Assembly (NCBI RefSeq): GCF_026262505.1
Contig: NC_067207.1
Coordinates: forward strand, 33,572,082-33,636,081
Source of the DNA: Trichomonas vaginalis G3
Lineage: Eukaryota > Parabasalia > Trichomonadida > Trichomonadidae
Direction: 5' to 3'
Length of the DNA stretch: 64,000 nt
The first letter of the stretch is position 1; each line of letters begins with the position of its first letter. The position numbers were made by a program, and so were the translations under genes. Under the pieces are notes generated by a model. The model was given only the letters and a program-made list of their open reading frames with translations, made no database searches and was not told where the DNA came from. Shown piece by piece: positions 9,797-20,858 of the stretch.

Positions 9797-10144
9797 ATGT
9801 CTAGCGATTTCGCTATCTATATTCGAGACAAGCTTTTCGACAGCAAAACATCTGTCGACCATAAAATCTTACATAGTGTAAACAAGAAAGGTGAATTTGT
9901 TCTAAAGTTCTGTTTCTGGGAATATGACAAGAACCATAAAACATTACAAAGAGCAGTCTTAAAATTTGTCAATGACAGACTTGTTGACAGAGATGACACC
10001 GATTGGAAAGATGAAGTCCAACAAAAGTTCTTAGAATGCAAAGAAGACACATGCGCTGTTCTTGAAGATGAAATAGAAAACAGAATAGAAGAGCTATTAA
10101 AGGACAAAGAACTTTTACATAAATATGGTTGCGCCCAAATTTGA
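9797..10144 (+). CDS. hypothetical Maverick protein (115 aa), shared by A and B
   Basis: Intact frame divergent from the packaging ATPase across a 36-bp A/T promoter. The sequence resembles the 124-aa protein at 46263-46637 in element B: both have a short N-terminal helix, an F-x-F/W-x-x-x-x-YD-K/R segment, VKFVxxRLV-like residues and a Cys near the end. The function is unknown. Conservation in two diverged elements argues for a real gene. Its end overlaps the start of the small basic gene at 10125 by 20 nt. Confidence 0.6.
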   Translation: MSSDFAIYIRDKLFDSKTSVDHKILHSVNKKGEFVLKFCFWEYDKNHKTLQRAVLKFVNDRLVDRDDTDWKDEVQQKFLECKEDTCAVLEDEIENRIEELLKDKELLHKYGCAQI

Positions 10145-10250
10145 CATAACTCCACCAGAAAAGAAGAAGAAAGAAAAGAAAGAAAAGAAAGTAGAAGAAG
10201 AGAAGAAAGAACCTGAACCAGTTCCAGAGAAAAAGAAATTTGACATGTAA
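10125..10250 (+). CDS. small Lys/Glu-rich protein (41 aa), element A
   Basis: A short ATG frame overlapping the previous stop by 20 nt, made almost only of Lys, Glu and Pro between FDITPP and KKFDM. The repeated FD-x near both ends suggests an intact short protein. The overlap could allow coupled expression. It could also be the displaced tail of the upstream gene after a frameshift. No family recognised. Confidence 0.4.
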   Translation: MVAPKFDITPPEKKKKEKKEKKVEEEKKEPEPVPEKKKFDM

Positions 10251-10266
10251 AAATAAAATTTTATTT

Positions 10267-10686
10267 TTAGAACATTTCTGGGTCAATGTCAATGTTCTCT
10301 TCCTCTTTAGGAGCAAACACTGGCTTAGACTCTAAAATCTTTTTACCCAATTTACCTTGAACTTCTACAACTTTAGACTCATAATATTCATAGTCGTCTG
10401 CTTTCTTTGGTTCATAAGGTATAACAAGTTTGTATGCTTTGCCTTCTTTAAGGTTTGAAAACCTTCTGTCAAAACTTTCTTTGACTGCTAACAAACCTTC
10501 TATGTCTAAGTCTTCAAATTTCGCACCATTTTTAGTCACAATAGCAAACTTAACTGGTTCGATGTTCCAAACTTTGCTGAATGAAGACTTTTCAAAATGG
10601 TAGAAGTAAACATTCAAATATGTGAATGGGTCTAGTTCTTCTTTAAGTCCTGACATGTACTTGTTTACTGAGATGAATTTTGCCAT
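10267..10686 (-). CDS. hypothetical Maverick protein (139 aa), element A
   Basis: Intact ATG frame convergent with the genes at 9797-10250 and upstream of the helicase remnant. The sequence looks globular and mixed alpha/beta in composition, with an acidic tail ending NIDIDPEMF. A strong A/T tract (about 10690-10725) precedes the ATG. No homologue is visible in element B and no domain is recognised. A single-stranded DNA-binding role would fit the length and acidic tail, but that is only a guess. Confidence 0.55.
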   Translation of the reverse strand: MAKFISVNKYMSGLKEELDPFTYLNVYFYHFEKSSFSKVWNIEPVKFAIVTKNGAKFEDLDIEGLLAVKESFDRRFSNLKEGKAYKLVIPYEPKKADDYEYYESKVVEVQGKLGKKILESKPVFAPKEEENIDIDPEMF

Positions 10687-10724
10687 CTTTTCTATCGGAT
10701 AAAAAAAATATTTTTGTTTTAAAT

Positions 10725-11960
10725 TTACTCAGAAAAATTTTTCTTTGTATATACACCATTCTGAACATCTAAAAGACTTTTGACATTTGCCAAGAATGTT
10801 CGTTTAGAAGCTGTCATATAACCATATTCTTGACAATATTGTTTATACGAATCGTACAATGACCTTTCATCTAATGACACAAAGTCAGTTTCATCTATGA
10901 ACAGTTCATATACACTCTTGTTTGCTTCTAACAATGTTTGTCTCTCTTCGGTATGTGGAATTTGTCTTGGATTGAACTTTGAAATATCTAATGTCATAAA
11001 ATATGAGAAACAAGTGGTTGTAAAAGTCAGATGTCAAAGTTTCTGCTAAGTCGTCAAAATATTCTGTATCTTGCATATGAGAATCTGACGTTTCTGACAA
11101 CTACATATCTTCTGTCAGAACTTTCTAATTTCATCGGAACAGCATTGTTTGAAACCATAATGAAGTTTGCAACATTTTCACAAACTCTTTGGTCTTTATA
11201 TTTTCTTTCAACAACTCCAACTTTGTCTGTTTAAGACTCTTCAAAGCATCTGAGTTCAAAACTTTTGTTGTATCTATACTTTGAAGTTCATTGCAAACTA
11301 TAAGTTTCATATTCTCTATTGAGGAGTTAAACTTGCCACAGATGTTTTCTAAGTTTGTCATATTCGGGTTCGAATAACCTTCTAACAGTTTGCACAAAAT
11401 ATCTGTAAAGAATGTGTTTTACCAGTTCCTTGTTTTCCATTATAATGAGAGCAGTTTCATTTTTAGCACTTGGATGTTGTAAGATGTTTGCAAACCAACA
11501 TAAGATATACTCATAGACTCTTTCGTTTCCATTGCATATAATTTCTTTGACATGGTCTAACCAAGCTTCTATAATATTTTCTTTCCATTCTACTTGTTCG
11601 TATTTATATCCAGTGAAGATAGAATAGAAGTTTGGAGAAGGTGTATAGAACTTTATACCTCGAACTGAAAAATCTTCTAACTTTTGACAATAAGATATCC
11701 CAAGCATCTAATATCTTCATGCCAACTTGTACAACTTTTATTTTCTTAAGTTTCTGTCTACATTCTTGTTCAGACACTATTGTTGCTCTTGGTTTGTTAA
11801 AGACAACATCCCATTCTTTCATGACATAACATTCTGGGGCAGAGTCAACATAAATGACTAAACGTTTCAAATTCTCGACTGCATTGTTATAGTCTCTAAA
11901 TGGACACATATTTCTGAATGCTTGGAAGTCATAAAAATCTGAAACATCTATTCTGTACAT
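10725..11960 (-). pseudogene. SF3 (D5-like) helicase, frameshifted, without primase domain
   Basis: Segments in successive frames (11960-11690, 11707-11440, 11397-11150, 10997-10725) align in order with the helicase half of the element B gene at 47304-49627. Shared landmarks are DAWDxLL, FTGYKY, an HPSAKNETALI stretch before Walker A, the DRRY segment, and a C-terminus starting FNPRQIPHTE. At least three frameshifts fall in and after the Walker A region. An ATG at 11960 directly behind an A/T promoter tract suggests the original was a stand-alone helicase, unlike the primase fusion in element B. Confidence 0.75.
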
Positions 11961-12777
11961 TTTTATAAAAATAAAAAAAAATATTTTTTATTCTTGACTT
12001 TGTTGTTGCATTTGTTGTTTCTTGAGCTATTTGTTGTTGAAGTTGTTCTTGTAATACAATACTTTCACCAGTTGCATCTTCCAATTCGAAACTTTCTGCC
12101 GTCATTGACAAATACATAGGACATAAAAGTTTTACAGGAACAAAGTTTGCGTCAACTAATGTCAACGTTATACTTGCCAAAGTGTTTGAGTTCACTAAGG
12201 TTGAAAATTCTGCATTCGAATGAACAATAGGCAAACCAGCAGAGAAAGTATTGTTTATACGCATAAGTATCTTTTGGTCATAATAGTTTCTGTCGACATT
12301 CGAATAACACTTTGAACCTAAGTTTGAAACAATATATAAGATTGGTGTGCTTAATGTCAATGGAATAGACATTCCTTGTATGACACCTTTTCCTGTTATA
12401 GGAAACTGTTGGTAGTAAAAACCAGAAATAAGTTTTGTATTATAGCTCATATCGTTTATAGTAAACTCAGTCGGACATCCAAACATAATGAAACCTGCTC
12501 TAGTTGCAGCACATGTTACACCTGTACTTAAAGTATTAAATAAGTCAACAAAACCTGTTGGTGGTATATCTGAGTAAGTATCTTCAAAGGAGTATTTTTT
12601 ACCATTCACAACAATAAAGTCTTCTGGTGTCAAAAGAGCAAAACAGGCTTTAGTCGTCATTGTGTTTAAGGTTAGTTTACAATATCGTCCTTGAGGACTT
12701 TGTAAGTTTGTTGTTATAGAATTATATGACTCGGGGTTTTTAGTCGTAATAGTATAAACCATTATATCTTCTGCCAT
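11929..12777 (-). CDS. penton-like minor capsid protein candidate (282 aa), element A
   Basis: The frame starts at 12777, right behind the stop of the upstream gene. Most residues look like a beta-rich jelly-roll: hydrophobic/Thr-Asn strands throughout, with a C-terminal LTLVDANFVPVKLLCPMYLS motif like the LVDxxGxPVxL end of single jelly-roll penton proteins. Element B has a matching protein at 38754-39530. The last about 25 residues run into a downstream promoter tract. A one-base shift near 12015 would give a natural Gln-rich end, so the C-terminus is probably frameshifted. The penton assignment is inference. Confidence 0.5.
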   Translation of the reverse strand: MAEDIMVYTITTKNPESYNSITTNLQSPQGRYCKLTLNTMTTKACFALLTPEDFIVVNGKKYSFEDTYSDIPPTGFVDLFNTLSTGVTCAATRAGFIMFGCPTEFTINDMSYNTKLISGFYYQQFPITGKGVIQGMSIPLTLSTPILYIVSNLGSKCYSNVDRNYYDQKILMRINNTFSAGLPIVHSNAEFSTLVNSNTLASITLTLVDANFVPVKLLCPMYLSMTAESFELEDATGESIVLQEQLQQQIAQETTNATTKSRIKNIFFYFYKNVQNRCFRFL

Positions 12778-12781
12778 TTAC

Positions 12782-13318
12782 TTAGCAAATAAATTTTAAT
12801 GAAATGTTGTGGTCGTCAAATATTTTTATGACGTCTGGGAAACTATACTTTAAGTTCAACGTTTCACCTCCTTTCATAACGTATATCTTGTCAATGACAT
12901 TATATGAAACACCACAGCAACTAATGTCGGGTTCTATTTCTTTGATGTTTATATCGTCTGCCTCTGTCAAAAGTTTCAATAGTTCTTTCAAAACTTCATG
13001 AGGTGCAATGACATATGAGTTCACTTTTACAGGGTTGTGTTCGACCAAGTTTAACATTATACTTAAAGCTTGACAAATCTTCTCCTGAGTTTGAAGTTTG
13101 TCTTTCAGTTGTTGGTAGTCGTTTCGAATATCTGCAACAGAACTTAAGTCTCTGCTAACTTCAGGATATGTTGGTTGTTCTTTTACAGGAACAATTGTTA
13201 TACCATCTTCGTCCTCGTATGGTTTCCCCACTTCAACATCTCTGTCTTTGACATTGACAATAACACTTTGACTGTTTGTTTGAGTTGGTGAATTTAACTT
13301 CACATCTGCCACCGCCAT
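12782..13318 (-). CDS. conserved Maverick protein with CCG motif (178 aa), element A
   Basis: The ATG at 13318 is chosen; an upstream in-frame GTG is not a credible start. The N-terminal third is disordered and polar, the middle is helical, and the C-terminal domain contains EPDISCCGVSYNVIDKIYVM. The element B counterpart (37913-38527) has DPEIECCGQTPPFMKIGNIRII at the same place, with a similar hydrophobic ending. Both lie next to the penton-like gene. This linkage across diverged elements suggests a virion or assembly role. Function unknown. Confidence 0.6.
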   Translation of the reverse strand: MAVADVKLNSPTQTNSQSVIVNVKDRDVEVGKPYEDEDGITIVPVKEQPTYPEVSRDLSSVADIRNDYQQLKDKLQTQEKICQALSIMLNLVEHNPVKVNSYVIAPHEVLKELLKLLTEADDINIKEIEPDISCCGVSYNVIDKIYVMKGGETLNLKYSFPDVIKIFDDHNISLKFIC

Positions 13319-13382
13319 TAAACCTTTTGAAAACACTTACGCTTCTATTTTTCGGAAATGACATTTTACTTAGAATAAAAAG

Positions 13383-13802
13383 ATGGACGTATTCGAGTAT
13401 CTCTTCGAATTGAAGCAGAACAAAGTTCACACACACAAACAATACAAATACATTGACAGAATAGTTCTTTATACAAACAATGGTAAATGTTATAGAATAG
13501 CAGTCTTTGCTGAACCAAAATATTTTCATAAAGCAAAGAAAGTTGGTATAACTGAAATGGTGAAAGTTCTTGAAGCAGACAAAAATATAACTTCAAAACT
13601 TACAGATATTTCTAAAGGAAAGTTTATAATACAATATTATGTCAAAACTGGCGTACTGTCAATATTTGACGGAGAGAAGTCAGTTCAAGAACAACTTACT
13701 GACCTGCTGCCAAAATCTGCTCGATGGAAGCTGTCGTTATGCCAATCTGAGGAGCCCCAGCAGGTTTCATCGAACGAATCTTCAAAAGAGCATCTTCCGT
13801 GA
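13383..13802 (+). CDS. hypothetical protein (139 aa), overlaps capsid gene end
   Basis: Intact ATG frame divergent from the CCG-motif gene, running convergently into the capsid gene and overlapping it by 107 nt. The first about 110 residues look like a compact domain with alternating strands. The last 25, inside the overlap, are low-complexity, so the original stop may have been lost by a shift near 13700. No family recognised. Confidence 0.5.
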   Translation: MDVFEYLFELKQNKVHTHKQYKYIDRIVLYTNNGKCYRIAVFAEPKYFHKAKKVGITEMVKVLEADKNITSKLTDISKGKFIIQYYVKTGVLSIFDGEKSVQEQLTDLLPKSARWKLSLCQSEEPQQVSSNESSKEHLP

Positions 13803-15301
13803 AAAGTGCTATTGGTTTTGTAAACTTCTTTGCTTTCAATTCATCTGGACCGTCTCTGTCACCAGTATATTGTATTTGTACAGTACCAACAGTTGAAATA
13901 CCACCCATAAAGTCTTCTGAGTCAGCAAATGGAATGCCAAGCCAAAAGTTTGAACGGTCTCCATTTGTATTGAGTTTTTTGACCTCCTGTATGAGTCCAT
14001 ACTTTCACATATGGCATAATAGAACTTTGCATTTCAGGGTTAATGGTTGTTGTGAAGTTGTTGTTAAAGTTCATAGCATCTAATGTCAAGTTGTATGACC
14101 TCATATCCTCAACTGTAGAATATTCTTCTCTTGGATAATATTTGCCATCTATGTTTATATGATATTTAATACCGGGGTTGTAGAAACAAGAATAGTCATT
14201 TATAGTTCGTCTGAACAGTACAAACATAGTATCTGCATGTTTCATTGCAGTTGTTAAAGCAATATCTGTTCTTGCACCTGGGTCAGCACTTTGGTTTCCA
14301 ACTTCACCTGCAAAGTCTTTGACAGATATTTGGTGTATAGGGAACATAAGTGGAACTGCAATATATTTGGCAGCTAAAGCATTTGAAATATCTGGGTCCA
14401 ACATATAGACTGCAAGTCTGCTTTCTATTCTCTTGCATTCAAATTTTTCGCATGTAAACTTAACTGGGTCCCAAGCAGTTCCAGCAGCATTGAAATAATA
14501 GTTTACTTCATTGTTGAAGTTTGAGAAACCAAAGTCTAAGTCAACTTTGTCTTTGCAAAATTCGGCGAATGACGTTTGATTTGTTCCCTTTACGTCTGTA
14601 ATAGTGAATGGGTCTTGTGTTGGTGCAATGACTAAGTTATTTTTGCTTGGAGTAAGTTCGATAGAAATTTTTCCTGCCCAGTTTGGCAAGTATCTTAAAA
14701 ACCTGAAGATGAGGAAAGATGACAAAGGAACTCTAAGTTTCAGTTTTACTTTAGTGGCAGCAGTTCCATCTGAACCAGAAAGGTTAACATAAACTCCTGG
14801 AACGTTAGGGTCAAGTCTTCTTATTTTCTCAATATTTGCATACTGGTCTGTTTGTTCTCTAGCTTGTGGTTGTACTGAGTTTCTCAAAGCGAACCATTCA
14901 TAGTTTGCCCATGTTACTGTTTGAACTAAGTCAGAGTTAGAATATATCTTATATCCCATGAAAACTTCTGGAGCATATTGGTATCCGACATAGAAAATTC
15001 CATTGCAACCTTTCTTGTCAGACAACTTGGCAGAAGGTTTTATTTCAATGTCTTGTTCCACGTATAAGAATGAGTTGTCAATAGAAATAATATGAAACCT
15101 GTCGCAAGCAATATCTACTGTTGTTGAAGAACCTTCTCCAAACTCACCTACGTTTCCATAAGAAACAGCAGTTGTATATTCGTAAGTTCCAGGAACTATT
15201 TCTGACCTTCTAATGGCATTGTCGCATTCGTTATACCATTCGGAAACATTTCCGTTCATGGCATCCAAAACTGTTGGCGTTATATTCTGAGCGGCGTACA
15301 T
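13696..15301 (-). pseudogene. major capsid protein (double jelly-roll), one frameshift, element A
   Basis: The virion shell protein of Maverick-type elements. Nearly the whole protein is open from the ATG at 15301: tandem beta-rich halves with the conserved capsid segment KLRVPLSSFLIFRFLRYLPNWAGKISIEL, matched in element B by LRIPVRRFLPLEAIRFIPAFAGNIQLKV. A single frameshift in an A6 run near 13980 moves the last about 95 codons (13696-13975) into another frame. About 535 aa with both parts, close to the 515 aa of element B. Apart from that shift it looks well preserved. Confidence 0.8.
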
Positions 15302-15333
15302 TTCATATGGGTAAAAATATAGAATAGTTGGAT

Positions 15334-18300
15334 TTATGTGTCATAATAGAACCCACTCGGACCAAGCTTTACTTTCTTCCTGACTGAGTTTTTAACTCTT
15401 CTTTTTCCTTCATTGCCACTACTTTCACTAGATGAAGTTACTTCTTCACTATTTCACTTTGTTCTACTCTTCTTCTTTGGTGTCGCTTTTGGTAACTTGC
15501 CCTCTGCTTCAAGTTGTTGCATCTTTGCCTCATGTTCACCTAGTATGTTGTAAATTTCCCATGTCCTTTTTGCCTTTGGGCTCTGGTCGCCCATCTCAGG
15601 TAACCTATATCCTAGAAAGATTTTGTCATAGTTTGTATTTGAGTCTTCGCGTATTGTTTGCATGACTCTTTCCTGAGTTTCCGGTTCAAGCTCTTCAAAC
15701 AGAGCTTGTCCATATGGAATAAGCTCGTTTCCAAATATATGTTTTTGTAGCCATTCTGGTTTTCTTTCCATGTAACCAATAATATCTTTTGTGAATGGGA
15801 AAGCTTTTACCTAATGTTTCAGTCTTGCGTCATTTATTTCTGTAGTTGGTTTTATTTTGTCAAGGAACATGTTTTTCAATACTAACATTTCATTTGGTAC
15901 TGTCCATTTGAGTTTTCTTAAATATTCATCCCTTCTCGGTTCATTGTCTGCAAAGTAAGTTTTTATGACATTTTGCAAACTTTCGTTTGCAAGGTCATGT
16001 ACAATAGGTTCTCTTCCTTCTCTCTCCCTAACTTTCTTTCTAAACTCTTCACCAAATATACCATCTTTATGGTTCTGTGTAGTTCTTTGAGATAAATGTT
16101 CTAGAACGTCAGGTGTTATATTTCCATCAGCCATGTTCATTTCATACTGGTTCAAAATATCTGCATGTTTCATATCTTTCAATGGCATTAAAGCCGCGCT
16201 GAAAATACCAGCTATATCTGGTTCACCATTCACTTCCATTGCGTCTACAACTTCTTGGAATTGTGGTTGTAAGTTTATGAACCACCTATCCGGATTAGCT
16301 TTATGACCCCATCTCATTGTAGTTCCATAGTCTGCAGAAACAAAAGTAGGTTTGTTTCCATATTGGTTAGGTTCTGAATGAACTTTAAACAATGTTTCAT
16401 TTCTATATGTTTTGTTGAAATTTAACCTTTTATTTTCACCGAGTTCAGCCAAAGATTGAACATTATATGGTCGTAAGTAAAAAGGATTGTTGTATTTGCG
16501 TACATTTTCTTTCAGTACTTCCATTCTATGCTGAATATTTTCATCTGATGTTGGAGTCTTTTGTATGTCGGCGAACATTTTTCGATATTCTTCTACTATG
16601 TCAGCCGAATTTTTCTTAGACTCTTGGAAAGATTCCATATTCCCCGCATACACTTGTTGAGGGTCAAGATTTTTCGGCTGTTCCAAATCTTCATCTAGTT
16701 CTGTGAAGTTAGTTTCCAAAGGAGGGACTTGTTCGTTTCCTTCAGGCTCTTCTAGCTGTTGTTGCTGAACTATTTCTTCCATGTCTGGTTGTATCTGAAC
16801 TTCTTCCTGTGGAGTTTCTTGTACCTCATCTGCTGGCATTTCATATATTCCGAGACCGTTTTTAAAAAGTTCCCTATCTAAGTCATCCGGACTCATAAAC
16901 CTTTCTTCTTTCGTTCCGTCTCTATTTTTTACGCGTTTCATGAAGAGAGTTGAATTATCATTTAGCTCTGACACCAAATATCTCGGAGTAAATTCAGTCA
17001 TGTCATTTGGATGATATGCTATTAAATCATATCCCTTAGCGAGCTTGTATTTTCCAGGTTTGAAATTATATCCCATTTGGTGCTGAACCATAAAGCTAAA
17101 TAGGTTCGGGTCAGTATTTCCTTCCTTGAACTTTCTAATAGCTTCTTTATATCTGTCACTAAAGTCAAGAGTATCTGGGTAACCATAGTCTTCCTTAAGC
17201 ATTTTTAAGAATTCTTGGTTTCCTTGTTCTCTACTTCTTTTATGTCCTTGCTCTGTTTGTGGTTGTTGCTGTGCAGTGTTTTGAACTGTTGGTTGTGGTG
17301 CAGTGTTTTGAACTGTTGGTTGTGGTGCAGTGTTTTGAACTGTTGGTTGTTGTGTTGGTTGTTGTGTTGGTTTTGGTGCAGTGTTTTGAACTGTTGGTTT
17401 TGGTGCATGCCTGTGTCTGTGTCCATGTGACGATGTAAATGTTTTAGGTAGTCCTGGTGCAGGTGCTTCTCTTGGAGGGTTTGGTGGTATATAAGTTCCA
17501 CTAGCTAGTATATAAGTTCCACCAGCTGGTATATAAGTTCCACCAGCTGGCACATATGTTCCATCTGCAGCATAATGTCCTACCTGACTTTTCGTTTTTA
17601 AGAAAGCATTTACTAGGTCTGTTTTGGTCTGTTGTAACTCTTTTTCTTGACTTTCCACAACAGTTGCTCTAACGGCGTCATAGGCACTTTGAACTGCCTG
17701 TCTCGTTGCTGCATCTGTTATTTTCGTCATATTTTGTGCTACTTCTCTTAACTCGTTGTCGAAACCTTCAGACTTCAGTTTCTTTCCAGATGAGAAGTCG
17801 TTCACTAGTTTCACCTTACTATGAAGAGCTTCGAAGGCGTTCTTAAAGTCAGCATTCATTAAAGCTTCATTTGAACTGTCTTCATCCGCTTGTATTTTTG
17901 TCCTTATTGACCCTATAAGTTGGGCTGCTTTAGCGTTGGCTTGGGCATCTAACCAGTCATTATTAGCTTTTATATATTCTGCGCTTTTCATTGCCTTTTG
18001 CATGGCTGCGTCGTTATTTTTACTTTCTTGTGCTAAGTTTTCATACTGTACGGTTTGGTTTTGCAACTGTAAAAGTTTTTCTGCCTTTACATTTGCTTCA
18101 ACTTCTTTTTTATACTCATCGCTATCCATATATGTCTTCAGGGCTTTTTGTTTTATTTCTTCATCTTTCAGTACTTTATATTGAGTAGTATGGTTTTTCA
18201 AATTTATAACATCTTGTTCCATTTTTGCTACTTCTGCTGCTTTTTCTGACACTTTTTTCGCATATTCCTCTGTACTTAGTTCTTTCAGTTGTTCTTCTTT

Positions 18301-18705
18301 CTTCTTTTTCTCTACGTTTAACTCATTTAGTTTCTTTGTGTGTCTGTCATATTCTAGTTTCTTTTCGTTTTCACTTATTTGTTTCTGTATGTCTATGTTT
18401 GACTTTTTGACATCTGTTATTTGATTTTTGAGTGAACTCAAATTCATTTGACTTTGAGGGTTATAAGCTGTTCCGTCTGCAGCTCCACCATAGCCTGCCA
18501 TTTTCGCTAAAAGTGCCGCTCTTAAACCTCCACTCTGTGCACCAATAACTCGGTTTAAAAGCATAGGGTTGCTTGACATTTGTTGCAACATAGTGGGGTC
18601 ATTCATCATTTGTTGTTGCAACTGTTGTTGTGGTGTTAGTTTTACTATTGGATGTTTCAATGCTCTCTTCCTCTTACGTATATTCTTACGTAGCTTACGT
18701 GGCAT
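15334..18705 (-). pseudogene. giant coiled-coil structural protein with two in-frame stops, element A
   Basis: One continuous frame of about 1123 codons starting with a very basic N-terminus (MPRKLRKNIRKRKRALKHP). It is interrupted in frame by TAG at 15811-15813 and TGA at 15454-15456; coding character continues after both, ending GPSGFYYDT at 15334. Layout: basic tail; Gln/Met-rich segment; coiled coil (about 85-370); four 9-residue GTYxPxG-like repeats (about 395-425); PTVQNTAPQ-type repeats (about 440-475); a globular C-terminal half. Probably a core or minor virion protein. The 964-aa open part may still be made. The capsid gene starts 32 nt downstream. Confidence 0.65.
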
Positions 18706-18971
18706 TTTAAGTGAAGTTAAAAAGCGGTTTTTGACAGATGTTTATATGACACTTTTTGTTCAGCACAAAAAACTACTCGGTCAAAGTGTTGTCAGTTTTG
18801 TAAAATAACCATCCTATCTTGTTTTAAAATGGAGAAAAGGCTTCTCAAAGTATACTTCCTTGGAACGCCCGTAACTTTTCCTGTAGCGACGTTAGACCCT
18901 TACTTGTCCGGACAAAGTTATACTAAACATCTTCAGGGCTAGAGGGCACGAAGTGCCTGGAGGCCCCACTA

Positions 18972-19003
<32 letters not shown>

Positions 19004-19013
19004 CATAAATATA
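18706..19013. other. right end of element A and 40-nt T tract
   Basis: After the giant gene's promoter this stretch carries a TTGTCCGGACAA palindrome (18904-18915), a GGCAC-GAA-GTGCC hairpin (18945-18957) and an uninterrupted run of 40 T (18974-19013). Host-like DNA follows. The junction is presumed to be the element terminus, but no second terminal repeat is in the window to prove it. Confidence 0.5.
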
Positions 19014-19504
19014 ACTCTTGATGCAATTCGAATAAATATCTTCTGTATGTGAGTTCACAATTTCTTGTTTCGAGCTCATTTGATTCCTTAACGTCTTTTT
19101 AAAAAGTGGCATTTTCTAATTCTTTCACTGAGTTACGTACTATAACACACTTCTATCCCACTACGAATAAAGTTTCATGAAAACTTAATCATATAACACC
19201 TATATCTAATGCGGTTTTAATGAAGGTATTGTATAAATAGAATTAACAAAATTAATTATTGAAAAACATCGTATACTAAGATAGGATGAACAATTTTTCT
19301 CAATGAAATTGTGATTTTGTGAATCTCAAGTCAATATTGAGATCAAATAAGATTTCAACTTTGGCATATTTCTCTGTAATACTGATTAAACAACACAAAA
19401 CTTCTTTTTATCGAATACGATAAATGAGAATGATGCTTTGATCGGATCTCGTTTGTTGTAATCTTATCAACGAGATTTTTCAATTTTTTTTTTCGTGTAA
19501 AGGA
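19014..19504. other. host intergenic DNA, no gene seen
   Basis: AT-rich sequence with stops in all frames. The last 30 nt hold a TCAATTTTTTTT stretch about 25 nt before the next ATG, which could be the Trichomonas initiator. Confidence 0.5.
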
Positions 19505-20428
19505 ATGAATACACTAAAAGCTGATCTTAGAACAATATTATTGCAGGAGAAAGAGCATCCATTGACACAGGAAATAGAATCATTAATAGAACAATCATTT
19601 AATCCTAATTATATTAAACCAGTAAAAACATGGGCTCTAATCCACGATGAAAAGAAGAGATCAAAGCTTATCGCGCTTCTAAAGGGAGGAATGACTATCA
19701 AGAAGCTACCAAAACTCGTTACAGGCGTTCTGGAACCTCAGCCTGAATTTGTTCTTACTACAGCAACCTCTGTTATCGATGTAAATCACTGCTTCCCACA
19801 AATATCTCCAAGAAGAAAGCAAATGGATGTTACAAGACGCTCCCAAATCATGGAGCAAGGAATATTTGGAAATTCATCAAAATATGCAGGAGTTCAACAA
19901 CCAAAAACAAACATTATCGAGTTTCAATGCCGAAAATTATTCAATCCATTAGCAATGGAGAGAATTTTACCGACTGCTGAATTAAATATCGCTTTTATCA
20001 GAGAAATAGTCAATTGGTGTGATACAAACGCAAACTACTATCCATATATTGACAAAGCTCCTGATTTCGAGAGCAGTCCACGAGGACAAGCTTATCTTTA
20101 CAAAAGAATCCTGAAAGAAGACCATTTAATGAATAATACGTATGTACAAACCAATCCAAACTCTCCAAGAGTAAGAGAACCTCCTTCTACATCTAGATCT
20201 TTAATGTATTCAGTATATAAAGATACATTTTCCCCAGAATCCACAAAAGGCTTCAAACCATCGAATCCTGTTATTCCTCCATTAGGACAATGTCCTTTCA
20301 GTCGTTATCCACAAGTAAATGCAGAAGAATACGTATATACTAATGAACAAGTTCAGGAACAGTGTTTAAGCAATCGAACTGCAAGAAGAGCTTTTAGAAA
20401 CGTATTTAATGCTAAGACACATATCTAA
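19505..20428 (+). CDS. host hypothetical protein (307 aa)
   Basis: Intact intronless frame with Trichomonas-like codon use. The N-terminal 80 residues are helical; the rest has many short Pro, Tyr and Arg motifs (FSRYPQ, YPYIDKAPDFESSPRGQAYLYKR) and no membrane segment or signal peptide. I recognise no domain. Its low-complexity-free, Tyr/Pro-rich pattern resembles cytoskeletal or flagellar accessory proteins of protists, but this is only an impression. The start is supported by a nearby initiator-like TCAATTT. Confidence 0.75.
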   Translation: MNTLKADLRTILLQEKEHPLTQEIESLIEQSFNPNYIKPVKTWALIHDEKKRSKLIALLKGGMTIKKLPKLVTGVLEPQPEFVLTTATSVIDVNHCFPQISPRRKQMDVTRRSQIMEQGIFGNSSKYAGVQQPKTNIIEFQCRKLFNPLAMERILPTAELNIAFIREIVNWCDTNANYYPYIDKAPDFESSPRGQAYLYKRILKEDHLMNNTYVQTNPNSPRVREPPSTSRSLMYSVYKDTFSPESTKGFKPSNPVIPPLGQCPFSRYPQVNAEEYVYTNEQVQEQCLSNRTARRAFRNVFNAKTHI

Positions 20429-20858
20429 TTCTTGTGGTTTTGAAAGGTTAAATTTATTTTGATTTTTTGAGGTTTGTTTTGTCTATTGTTTGCTTAAAAA
20501 TTATTTTAGAAAACAAAAATATTTTATTTTGCTTTACTACGAATCCAAAAACTTTGATTTATCCTTAAAAATTTGATCAAAATTCTCAATAAAACCTTAA
20601 TTAGACATGAATATCTGTTTAAAATACCTTATATTCCTGATAATGAGATGTTGTTCTTATTATTTTCTCTTCTAAAATGATATTTACAATCACTTTTGAA
20701 TTGATTTCGTCATAATTTAAGCTTGAGAGATCATTTTGAAGTTTAGCGATGCCAACTTATTGTATCTATAGTAGATTTCTAATAATATCTATCTGTAAAT
20801 AATTGAATAAATTGTTTTTATTCGAAAATTAGATTTGTTTAATTTTAATATTATCGTG
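20429..20858. other. host intergenic DNA, no gene seen
   Basis: AT-rich, with stops in all frames and no repeat noticed. It ends at the outer inverted repeat of the hairpin-array element. Confidence 0.5.

Larger units (their letters stand above)
1..18970. mobile_element. Maverick/Polinton element A (left part outside window, largely decayed)
   Basis: Virus-like DNA transposon recognised by a set of Maverick hallmark genes: B-family DNA polymerase remnant, FtsK/HerA-type packaging ATPase, double jelly-roll capsid protein and SF3 helicase. Genes are short-spaced, mostly preceded by A/T tracts directly against the ATG, and face both ways. The right end is placed near 18970, where Maverick-like sequence gives way to a 40-nt T tract and then host DNA. 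No left terminus or matching terminal repeat is visible, so the exact boundary is inferred. The first 6 kb are far more decayed and somewhat GC-richer than the rest. Confidence 0.8.

Noticed and set aside
17205-17430. Cys/Leu/Trp-rich or His/Gln-rich peptides in other frames of the giant gene
   Set aside because: They are shadow translations of the PTVQNTA repeat region.
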